Below are positions 12,846 to 23,315 of a stretch of 64,000 nt of DNA, piece by piece. The position numbers and the translations under genes are program-made. Source of the stretch: Ixodes scapularis (lineage: Eukaryota > Arthropoda > Arachnida > Ixodida > Ixodidae); contig NW_024609857.1 in assembly GCF_016920785.2 (NCBI RefSeq), positions 68,756,252 to 68,820,251 on the forward strand. The letters run 5' to 3'. The notes under the pieces were generated by a model. The model worked only from the letters and a program-made list of their open reading frames with translations, made no database searches and had not been told where the DNA came from. Numbering within the stretch: the first letter of the stretch is position 1; each line of letters begins with the position of its first letter.

Positions 12846-12947
12846 GTCGCTTTCCACGAGTTCCCGGTGACGGAGATCCGGAACGACTGGCTGAAGAAAA
12901 TCTCTTGCCAAGCAGAAGGCAAATCAGTTACCCAACAAACTATGTAG
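12840..12947 (+). pseudogene. THAP-type zinc-finger fragment
   Basis: The frame reads GVAFHEFPVTEIRNDWLKK and then ISCQ before a stop at 12945. FHxFP followed by a W about nine residues later is the signature core of the THAP domain, a C2CH zinc finger found in P-element and other transposases and their derivatives. The upstream CxxC part is missing because the palindrome array abuts it. Only this motif is visible, so the assignment is tentative. Its place directly inside the TIR suggests a relic of a transposase. Confidence 0.45.
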
Positions 12948-14142
12948 CATAAAGAGAAAATAGGTTCTCTTCATGTTCATAACACAAAATAGGTCGTGGT
13001 ACATATAAGTTTACAGCGTCATCCTTTACATGCCGTGTTTCGAATGTTGGACGCTGTATTATAACCTTCCTCATTTTGAGCGTTTAGTTAAATATGTAGT
13101 GATGCTGATACATCTACGTACCGGATCAGCCGTCATTCACCGGAAAGAATGATGTTCACGTGTTAATGTTGCGAGCTCGCGAATTTCAGATGACGCGGAA
13201 CTTGGTGACAGGGTGTATATTTTAATTATGAGCATGTTAGACGTCGTTTGTTTATCTGATACTGCTTACTGTATTCGTTACTGTTTTCGAGTTAGTGCGT
13301 CACTAATAAAGAAGTTAGTTGTCTGTGTCCTAGTGAAAATAAAAGAATAATAGTAAATATACAGCTTGTCTCTGTCTCTCCTATTTTAACCATTGTTATG
13401 AGTCTGCCTATTTTAATGGTCTATTTTAAACATTTTTACGCTTTTGCCTTTCCTACAGCATTATTTCAAGAGATCGAATATATGTTTCTTCATGTATACA
13501 ATATAGTATGTTCATTACTGGCCTGGCAAAAAATTTATGAGCGGACAAGAGCCATATCTTAAAACCGAAACTAATATATTTTTATTGAAATTTGGAGTAT
13601 TTCTGTGTGTGCATTCTTCACAAAAGGTATCGAACTAAAGCCGGTCGTATTAAGTGAGAAAAAAGATTGTGCGTGTGGCCGCGCTATAGGACTCGCTATA
13701 TAGCTATACTGATAAGCAAACACTCCCATTGGTCTCCGTTGGCTTCACATGAACTTAGCTCTTCTCAAAGGGAAAAAATAAATAATTAATAGACCGGCAA
13801 TAGAAAGCGCTGTCACTTTACTCTGTTTACAGAACATGTCAAGAAAGCTATGCGGTTGTCGACAGAAAAGGTTACAATCAAACTCGTGGGTTTTATCAAC
13901 ACAACCGCCGCCCGTCGCGTGTGACCGCGCGCGCAGTTGGAGATGATACGCGGCGGCGCCTGGCGGATTTCGCTGTCCCCAGCTGTGGTCACGTGGTATT
14001 TTCCGGTACACGCGCTCCCGTAGAGAGGGGAGAGCTGACCTGGTCGCCCTTTATAGAGTTGGTCGTGTTCCGGATGCAGATTCCAGAACATTTTTGTGGT
14101 GGAGATTAGTTAATCGCGAATTCCTATTACATCATCGAAACG
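12948..14142. other. 5' flank of gene B, no gene seen
   Basis: AT-rich to about 13800 with nothing recognisable, then GC-rich from 13900 to 14090, immediately before the gene B start. The GC-rich part is a plausible promoter and 5' UTR; no defined element was identified. Confidence 0.4.
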
Positions 14143-17100
14143 ATGTTCGCGCTAGTTCGTTTTTTAAAAGAATTTGATCAGAAGGGGTACGTGGTTCCGG
14201 TGCGGTGCATTAAGGACTTTCATCCGGTGAACGAAAATGACTTCGATAAGAACGGAGTATACACGACGTTCTGGGAGGACAATGAAAACTCCGAGAACAC
14301 TGGATCGTATCCTTCGCAAGTGCTGCTTCTGGCAAGTAAGTAAGACTTAATTATTACAAATAAATAATACATAAAATTAGGAGGGCGTGATCGTATTCAT
14401 AAAATACGCGCGGACGCGCGACTTCAAGGGAAACGTGTCTGCGTGGTGGTCGCGGTCATTTAATTTAATTAGGCAGCCACTGATGGGAAATATCAAATAT
14501 GTCAGTCACATGTACACTGCTCGTAACGACTAGCATGCGCACGTAATCCGCATTTTCTCACTGGACGAGTTAAGAGCCCCTTTCGAAATCCACGTGCTGT
14601 TCGTCAGAAGGTTTGAGCCCACTGCACGTGGAAAGACCAGCACCGCAAACTGTGCAAGAGCAAAACTACGTTAAACGGTGATTAAGTGTTTTAGTAGTAT
14701 TTATATGGCTCAAGTTTTGGTGGTTTTGATGACAGCCTTTTATTTCAGTTGCCAGTGTACACACAATTGTTATGCGAGGAATTCATTGTCCAACACTAGG
14801 TAAATGCGTAATTTTGCGTCACACTCGCTTCGTCACGTGGTAATAGTGTGACTCTTACCCCAAAATAGCAGGGAGAGAAAGAACAAGCAAAATGTGTCAA
14901 TCATTTTTGCTGGCAACAGCACCAATAGACGACTAGATGACAACTTATTCATACTCGCGTAGTATATAGAGATAACAATTACTAGTCAAAAGACATTACG
15001 GGTAGCATTGGATATCAAAGTTCTTACATTCATATATCTCAAAATTGCGACCTAATGAGTGCCAAACTCTGTTGTATAAATATTTGATGTACTATTTTAA
15101 GTAATTTTTTTTTTTGTTGTAACACAGATTCCGAAGAAGAACTGCAAGCGAAGAGGGCATCCAGAAGGGTGCGCAAGGCCGTAATCCACCCTTCAGATCT
15201 TGAAACTGGAGAAAGAAGTGAGCATGAGGCACCTGCTTCTCAGAAGCAAACATCCAAACAGGTATGTTGCACTCATTTATACTTAGTGCAACTTCATAGT
15301 CTTTCAGGACTGTCGTAACTTTTTACAGGAGAAGAAAAGGCAGAAAGTGCACCAGTTGGCATCTAAGAGCTCTGCCTATCAGAGCATCCTTCAAGAGCAT
15401 CTGGAAAACTCTAGGAAAAAAAATGAAGCCACCTGTGCCGTCCAGGTATGTGGTCCATAAATATGCATTTAACACAAGATTTTGATACTTTGTGTGCACA
15501 ATGGTCCAAATTTTTTTACTGCTCAGGTCTCTACAAAACGACGTCGTCCTGCAACTGAATCGGACAGCGACAGTGATGACTATGTCGTTTCTGCGTCAGA
15601 GCTGAAGCGTGCCAGGAGCAAGGCGAGGTACTGGCGCCACCGCTGTGAGGAAGCCATCAAAGAGAAGGCCCAACTCACCAACATCATAGAATCTATGAAT
15701 GGGACTATCGCTAGCAAGCTGACAGCCAGTAAGTATGTCTTCATTCATTCAGCTGTTTGCGTAGAAGCCTGTGGTTCTATTCAGCAGGGGTGGAAGCGCT
15801 GCGCCAATTGCGCCACCCTGCGCCAATCCACTTCCCTGCGCCAGCCTGCTCCAAAACGCCAATTTCAGCTTTTTTTTGGGTATTTTTTCAAAATTTAGCG
15901 GCAAACAGTCGGCCACTGGCCACCATGTGGTGTGTACTTTTGTTTAGGTGTTAGTGCGGGTAACTCGTGCCAACTCAACTGGGGCTCCGAACCACGTGTA
16001 ACTGCAGGGCGAGGCGTCGATTTTAGTTCATCGAGAGTGAGATGTCGATTTTGACTACAAAGAGCTTGATATACGAACACATCGGTTTGGTTTCGGGCGT
16101 AGTTGGTTGGCGCGGTTGGAGCGTGCATGCAGTTGCCTGTGGTCCCGATTTGCCGTGATCGTGAGAGTTGGCGCCTCGGCACCGGTGGGCTACCTCGGCC
16201 ATCAACATGAGCAGAAGTAAGTGGTCTTTACTAGCTTTACCTGTTATTTGGTAGCGTACCATATTTTGACGCTTAGCCGTTAAGAAACACATACTATGTT
16301 AGTTACGTTTGTTTTTCTTTGCGAACGAAGTTAAGAAACACGCGCTATGTTAGTTTCGTTTGTTTTTGTTTGCGAGCGCATGCACATGCGTCAACATGAG
16401 TAAAAATAAATGGGTCTTTACTAGTTTTACCTGTTATTTGGTACCGTACCATATTTGGACGCTTAGCCATGAAGAATCGCGAGCACAGGCACATGCGTTC
16501 TCGAGCTCAATCTGTCTTGTCAAACCGAAACCAAAACCATCATTGTGTGCGCGAATGTGCACACTGCCGTGTGTTGTCTCCCGCCGTCAGACCACTGGCG
16601 AAAACAATACCCGCGATCTTAAGCGAGTTGGTTAATTGGCAGTGCTACACACCTTTTTGTTTCTTTCCTTTAGCGTGGAGGAGTGGGGGTTACATCAGAA
16701 ATGCCGTGCAGCACTCCCGCACTGCCGATTTCTGTCGTGAACGCACCTTAATTTGCTATAGCCACTCTACTCGTACAAGTTTCGGGTATAGGTGTATCTG
16801 GTTAGGGGGGGGGGGGTTGGGTAGAGAGAAGCTGGTGGGCTTTTTGTCACGTAAGAAGGCAGCCTGCCCCACAGGGATCAGCGCCTGATCAGCTACATCT
16901 CATTTTCAGTCTCGTTCAAACTGTCTTCTCTTAAAGCACTTCTACTGAGTGCACAAGAACTCATAAGCAAGGCTGTGGCAGTTAAGGACATGGACAAGGT
17001 GGGGAGTGGACACCTCCTGCTAAGTGATGTGAACTCTGAACTGCTCAAAGTACTCGAGCGCATAAAAGAAATTGACTCTGCTCTTCAAACTGTGAAAAAG

Positions 17101-20100
17101 GTGAACTTCAGTTGTTTCTAATGTACACAGATTCAGCTTAGTCCCAACCCCCTTTTTTTTAACATGGAAGCCTGTGGACTCTTCTTGTCAGTGTTTATGC
17201 TGCATATGTATTAGTGGCTGTGATATCGTTTAAGGCAATATATTTTTCTATCTGAAGTAATATAGATATAGCTTTGTATGTTAACTTGGGTGTAGGGATT
17301 ACTCTATTTTATGAACAGGGATTGAGAACATTTGTATTTAATGAAAACAGGTCAGCAAGGACTGCTTTATTTTGAAACATGTTGTGGTACCTTAATTTTT
17401 TTTATGGAGACACACAATGCACAACATTTTATGGAGTACATAAGGTTGCGTTGCTCTTCTAGTCGATGCTTAAAGCTGCATATGTACGAGTGACTGTGGT
17501 ATTCTCAAGATAAAAAATACACATTTTATTATGCATCTGAATTTTTGTCAAATGTCAGTAGCCTTGTATTTTGTTACTAAACTTGATATAGGGCTTTTTC
17601 AGCAGTGATTGAACTTGTGTATTTTTTATTAAACAAAAACTGCAGTCAGCGAAGGTAGTTAATCGACACCTTGCAGTGGTTTAGTATTCTGGATACATGT
17701 TTACAATTGGTCTATTAAACAGACGGTTTTGTACTGGCGTGGCTGAAGTTGTGCTTTTATTGTAGGGGCCTCCCATATAAAGTCTATCATGATTCTGCCT
17801 GCTGCCGGAATGGTTCTCAAAGCTTTTCCTTTGCATAAATTGCCAATATTCCATATTTTAATGCAATAGAAATAGAAGGGTATGTATAGTATTTTGCTTG
17901 AAAATTATTCTGAAATGTGCATGCACATATTTTTGCTACGTTTTCACATTTAGCAACAACAAATCACTTTTAGACACCTGTCTAAAACCTACTTCTACGG
18001 CTACAAAACTTACTTTTGCTGCTCCCGAGCTGTTCTAAAGCGAGCCTTTTACTGCTCCAAAACTGCTCCAAAGTGGGACTTTTGCTGCTCCCAGCCCTGC
18101 TACAAAAGGCTCTAGCCCGCTTCCACCCCTGATTCAGTGTATTTTTGGAGACTGCATGCCCGTGTTGTTTCATACATACAGAGAATACTTAATCTCTTTT
18201 GGATGGCTTACTTTTTTGACGTTGGCATCATATGCATCTGATGAGCTGTCACATTTCTGAACTAATCTCTCCTTAAAGGGCAACTCCGCTTCATTTTTGG
18301 TTTTGAAAAAACAATGCAGTCCTCTTCAGTATCGCCTAGAAAGACCACACGTGAAATCTTACGACGCGGTTCTGTCTAAATGTTTCTTAAACGGTCCGGC
18401 AAACTTTGCAACTCGCCAAGTTGCCGAAATCGGCTGACTTGAGCGGGCGAATTCAGGCGCAACCAACAGCGCAGTCGGAGCCAACATTGAGCTAAACGCC
18501 ATCTATATGGCCCCCTTTTGCTTGTTTTCACTTCTCCGGGCGAGCGTAGCGCATGACGTCAGCAACGTTGCCTCTCGGCGCTCAGCAGTGTCCACGTGAT
18601 TGGCGTAACGCGCCTGCGCAGCGCGTCTCTTGGGAGCCGTTAGGCCGCCCGCCGTGGTCCCGCCGTTACCGCCGTCTTCCGCGTCACAACCGCCGTCGTC
18701 GTCTCACCGATCGTGATTGTCTCTCGGAGTTTCGTCCACACTACGGACACCACGTGCGCGCACACTTATGCCGCAGTTGTGCAGACGTCGTCGAATGCCG
18801 TAGACACCAAAACGTGGCGAAGAGTGCGGTGCACACGACACTCGCGCCTGCCACACACCCGCCCCAATCCCGCCCGTCGTTGGGCCGAGGATCACGTGAC
18901 ATCTCGTATCACGTGATGGCCATGTACTTGGCGACCCGAGGCCAATGTTGCCGGGCGGAGCCGAAGTTTCGGTTTCGATTTCCGCTCGTGTTTAAAATCA
19001 GATTTAAAAATATATATCTCATTTTTCGCGGAGCAAACAACGTAGTTTCTTTTACTAGGGCTTTTTAATTCGAAATCAATCATTATCCCGAAATCTTCGG
19101 AATTGAGCGGAGTTGCCCTTTAAATATATAGGTGCAATTTTCACTGATTTGCTTGGTTGAAATTGGTGTATAATGCTTAATCGAAATATTATTTTTTCCC
19201 TGAGGTTTAAGGTTTTCATGTTGGTTTGCATTACGATAGAGGTTTCCAAACTAAGGCAGTGTTTTTCATTTGTTCAGTTGAGGAGAAACTGGAGTCAAGA
19301 AGTATGAAGGCCTATTCAGCTGCCAGAAGTGCAGGCAGTTCGTCCAGGTAAGGAGTCCGTGAGCTTATACTAACATGTTTTTATTAACTTAAACAGAACT
19401 GAACTGATAGAATATATTTTTTTATAAACTACGAGATGTGAGGTGTTGGCTAAAAAATCTCTTGCCAGTGGGAATTTCTGCCATTTTCACCTACAGGTTT
19501 GAGCACAGAAAAACGCTCCTTAGTATGAAGGTAAAGAAAGTAACATCTAAATGGCCCCATCTTTCAAAAGTCAGTCTGCTTTCCATTGTCAGCCTTAATT
19601 ATTAGGGCACCAGTGTGTACATATGGATCTCGCTGGCCGTTTTGAGTTATCTGAAATTAATGTTATGACATGAGTATTTTGTAGCTTTAGTAAAGTTGTA
19701 AGAGTATTTGGTAATATGTATTAACTATGATGGATTGTAGCCTGTAGGTCATACTTTTGTTTTTGTTTATAGATTCCCAGCAAGAAGATCCATGGATTCC
19801 AAGATTAAGCAGTGGTAAATTTGGGCAATAATTTATAGTGCAGCAGTCTAATGTGACAGTCATGTTTTATATGTCATAATTGGCCTGTCGCTCACACAGA
19901 ATTTTTAGGCCTGTCCAGTACATGTATGCTATAATATGCTGAGCATTCTTGACTCAACTTGCAAAAGTATTGATAAGAAAATGACTTACAATGGATAACC
20001 TATCCACAACTTTACCCAGTGTTACATTTAAAGTTCAATACTTGAGGGACACATGTTTCAGGCTGCATACCACATCGACACGTCCCGGAGACAAGTGTGC

Positions 20101-20900
20101 AGAGAGCACGAGCAACACCTCCCAATCTTCCAGTAAGCTTGGCCAGAGGACCCCCAGAAGTGCCCAACACTGAGCAGCTAGATTCGCCCCCAAGAGATCC
20201 CCCAAGTATCCTCCCAACAGATGACCAACCCAGGAGCTTCCAAAGAGCCACCTCGGGATCCCCATCAGCCACAGGTAAAGTAGCCAAGTTGACTAGGCAC
20301 CAGTGTTGTTTTAGTGCTCTTTTCAATATTTTGGCTAACTTATGAAATCTTGGCCTCTCCTCAGTGGATGACCCTCAGGCTGTGGGTCATGCTCCTTTTA
20401 CTGACATCGGTGGTGGCAGGGTAAGCACATAATTAACATGTATTCAAGGTCGCTTCTAAATGATGTTTCTACTACTTCTGTAGTTCCACTTGAAAAGGGG
20501 CCTGACGGTTGGCAGCAAGCAAGCAAAGAAAGCCTTTGGACAGACGAAGCCAGCGCTAGTAGCAAAGGACATATCACAAGCAATTTGGGGTCGTCGGGGG
20601 CTGGCCGAGCGAACCTATGGGGGTAAATTAGCCCCAAAAGACTATTACAAGTCTGGTGCCACTGCAAGGAAGGAGATGACCCCTGAAAAAGTGGCCCTGG
20701 TGATTGGTAAGTTTGCACATATTTTTGGTATGTGTGATCTGTGCGTAATACACTTTGCTTTCTGCTGTCTTGCAGAGACAGTGACATACTGGGGATTCCG
20801 AACAGGAATATCTGTGACACACGCCCTCAAGAACATGTCAACTATTCTGTCGCAAAAAACCCAAGATGTGCGCAAGAGCATGAGGCGTTTGGACATGTGA
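14143..20900 (+). CDS. BEND5-like BEN-domain protein, gene B
   Basis: Paralogue of gene A. Firm exons: 14143-14335, 15128-15261, 15329-15445, 15527-15728, 20365-20420, 20484-20706, 20776-20900. The N-terminus (ALVRFLKEFD, then DFHPVNENDFD) is the BEND5-type domain, with the same phase-1 junction as gene A. Exons 2-4 are basic and helical. The last two exons encode the BEN domain (LTVGSKQAKKAFG, DISQAIWGRRGLAERT, MTPEKVALVI). The middle is ambiguous. Candidate exons are 16910-17100, 19278-19347 (or from 19283), 19773-19814 and 20062-20132 or 20062-20274. Exons 19773-19814 and 20062 onward are open in two frames, and both join exon 20365 in phase 1. The whole gene sits inside the TIR unit 12684-23315. 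Confidence 0.75.
15785..18131. mobile_element. hAT-like repeat ends flanking a 2.3 kb stretch in gene B
   Basis: CAGGGGTGGAAGCG at 15785 and its inverse ending CCACCCCTG at 18131 are flanked by direct ATTCAG on both sides (15779-15784, 18132-18137). Subterminal parts are runs of CTGCGCCA and of TGCTCCAAAA. The terminus resembles hAT elements, but the duplication is 6 rather than 8 bases. The interval also includes candidate exon 16910-17100 of gene B and a 180-base tandem duplication (about 16201-16290 and 16385-16475). The ends could therefore belong to two solo repeats. Confidence 0.4.
18277..19119. mobile_element. MITE with TTAA target duplication
   Basis: An 843-base element flanked by TTAA (18273-18276 and 19120-19123). 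The ends are inverted: AGGGCAACTCCGCT and AGCGGAGTTGCCCT. A TTAA duplication points to a piggyBac or Kolobok source. The interior is GC-rich and open in several frames, but I recognise no protein. It lies in an intron of gene B. Confidence 0.65.
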
Positions 20901-20942
20901 ATTGAGCAGAGGCAGGGATCTAAAACAGCTTTTTGTGAGTTA

Positions 20943-21123
20943 AGGCTCGTTCACACTCTTGCAACTGAGTACGACTGAGAGAGACAAGACCGGTTTTTAA
21001 TCCTCTTGCGACTTCTTAGGACCAGGCGCGCTGCTGCGGAGCTAGTACTAAGAAGTTGCAAGAGGATTAAAACCGGTCTTGTCTCTCTCGGTCGTACTCA
21101 GTTGCAAGAGTGTGAACCAGCCT
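20943..21123. repeat. MITE with TTA target duplication (copy 2, near-perfect hairpin)
   Basis: A 181-base near-perfect palindrome with ends AGGCTCGTTCACAC and GTGTGAACCAGCCT, flanked by TTA at 20940-20942 and 21124-21126. It is the same family as 9068-9222 but better preserved. It begins 42 bases after the gene B stop, so it would lie in the 3' UTR. Confidence 0.7.
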
Positions 21124-21369
21124 TTAGGAGTAGGAATGCAATTGTGCTGTAAGAGCTACAAAAAATGCAAACCTTTCAGTTCAGAGCACTGTTCGCCCAT
21201 GCCTAGTTAGGGGGTCTCTACGGAAGATGCAATATGAACAAGGATAGAGATAAATGGGGATATTGAAGGTTTACCCCTGCACACATCAGTTAAACCTAGA
21301 ACACCTTTTTTTTTAAATTCTGCCATATGTAAAAAAAATGTGTATTACGCCGCTTTTCTTTGGCATGTA

Positions 21370-21995
21370 CAGTTGGAAACAAAAGTTTCCGGACCACAGG
21401 AGCTGTGGCAGATTTGCATTGCTGCGCCCTCTGATGACTCGGCACCTGGCGTCGAGACCGGCGCTTAGCGCATGCACATCCTGCGATGCTTGCAGGGATG
21501 CCGGTTTCCTCGTCTGCAACTCCCGATGTCCGATTGTTGACAACCTCTCACATGATGCTGCTTCAGAAGCAGCAGTGGTAAGAGGTGCCCGTGAATCAGC
21601 GGAGGAAGGATTCGCAGATCTTACCAGCTTTTACGGTGGCGTGCCTTTTTCGCCAGCTCTTTTCACTCAACCCAACTAGTATCCATTGCCAGTGATAGCA
21701 TGCCTTCCTGAACGCCGTCTGAATGTTATTGCTTATTATGATAAACTTTATTTTTACATTTAATGTTTCCTTACCTGAACTGATAAACAGTAAAGGATGT
21801 AGCAGCAGCGCCACGCGGCATTTTACCAACAATCGAGGCACGGGAGCCGCAAGCGAGGAAATCGGCATCCCTGCGAGTATGGAAGAACGCACAGAGCCAA
21901 GCACCGGTCTCAACGCCAGGTGCCGAGTCATCAGAGGGTGCAGCAATGTAAATCGGCCACAGCTCCCGTAGTGTGGAAACTTTTTTCCCAGACTG
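21370..21995. mobile_element. Tc1/mariner-type MITE
   Basis: TA flanks (21368-21369, 21996-21997) enclose inverted ends. The left begins CAGTTGGAAACAAAAGTTTCC, and the right ends with the inverse of a similar sequence. Long imperfect arms, including GAGCTGTGG and CAGCTCCCG, run inward. There is no transposase frame. Confidence 0.6.
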
Positions 21996-21997
21996 TA

Positions 21998-23099
21998 CCT
22001 ATCCTGCAAGAAATATTCTATCCCAATTACCAGTTTGATGTCTCCTGATTTGATATGTTTATTTGAAGTGTTTCCATGTACATGCATTGTTTAGTGAACA
22101 GCTCTTGGTTTTAATAATGTGACAGTTAGTGTCTTGTTCATTTTCGTGAATGAAGGTAGACATGATTTTGTTTTTATTTCCTACTTTAGATAGTTTAATT
22201 ATATTCACTCTGTGATTCTTGACGCTACCATTGTTGAAGTTTTGTTTGTTAATGCTGTCTTAGCAAAGAGGAATTTCAGATGTATATACTTCTTTTGATG
22301 TATTCTTTGTATGTGTACATTAAATTTACTTCATCTTCAGAAGTCACTGCAATGCAAAAAAAAAAAACCTTTTTAAACCGTCTGGATAGGACATATATGT
22401 CAAAAGTTATTATTGGAGAGAAAGCAACTGAATTGAAGTAATATTTACGGTTCGATACTGATTTTAGTTTGCATCAATTTGTCAAATAGTCACTCTCAAA
22501 ACTAGCCACCATTTGAAGAATGTCGCACAGATAATACTCTCTAGAAAGACGTGTCGTTCATGGGACTAGACACTACAAAGATTACGTAAACAGCTGAGGA
22601 GTCTTTCTCCTTCCAAACAAATGGGAGGCTGCAAAAAGGGTTACTATTAGTTTGACATTTTCCTTCGAATAGTGGCTACAGATGAAGTCAAACTAAAATG
22701 GACCTCGCTCCGTACATATTGCTCTAATTAAATTATTTTTCATTTAAAGTGTATTTTGTGATATCTGTGGCCTATACCGACTGTTTGAAACTTTTTTCAT
22801 TCCAATTTTGCTTTTAAGTAAGGTAACTTAATTTTTTCCCAAGCATGTAGATTTTCTTTATGAAGCATACGTCGTTTTGTACTAGAAAAAGTGGGGCCAT
22901 GTTAAGTTAATCGAGAATGACTTCTTGACCCGTGTGCTTAATGTAATATGAAAAAAAAAAAGTAAACTGATATAATGTTAATACTTCAAGGCTCATTTGG
23001 ACTCTCAGGACACATTTCCTTTTGTATTTGCTAATCAAAGGTGTCAAATAAAATATGGATTTACATATTTGACCATGATTATGAAGTCTTTTACGGAAA
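21998..23099. other. AT-rich stretch, no gene seen
   Basis: Nothing coding or repetitive was recognised. AATAAA at 23047-23052 is the only clear polyadenylation-type signal on the plus strand between the gene B stop and the right palindrome array, so it may serve a long gene B 3' UTR. Confidence 0.3.
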
Positions 23100-23315
23100 A
23101 CACAGCTGGTCTCATTTGAAGTGGGACCGCTTAAAGTAGTCCCACTCCAAATGAGACCACTTCAAGTGGTCCACACATCAAGTGGGACCACTTGAAGTGG
23201 TTTCACTTGAAGCGGTCCCATTTGAAGTGGTTCCACTTGCCAAGTGGTGCCTGTTCGATAAACCACTTCAAGTGGGACCTCTTCAAGTGGTTCCACTTGC
23301 AACATTTTCACCTGG
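23100..23315. repeat. Right subterminal palindrome array of the gene B unit
   Basis: About thirteen AAGTGG/CCACTT half-sites occur in 200 bases, for example GGGACCACTTGAAGTGG. They end in CACTTGCAACATTTTCACCTGG, the inverse of the left terminus. It mirrors 12684-12845. Confidence 0.75.

Larger units (their letters stand above)
12684..23315. mobile_element. Large TIR unit carrying BEND5-like gene B
   Basis: The left terminus reads CCAGGTGAAAATAT at 12684 and the right terminus is its inverse, ending ATTTTCACCTGG at 23315. Each terminus is followed inward by an array of AAGTGG/CCACTT palindromes. Both outside flanks are minus-strand LINE that joins in frame if the unit is removed. This shows a single insertion of about 10.6 kb. 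Contents are a THAP-like scrap, gene B and several smaller MITEs. No target duplication is evident, and I found no intact transposase. The superfamily is undetermined. It may be a non-autonomous cargo carrier or a decayed autonomous element. Confidence 0.6.
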
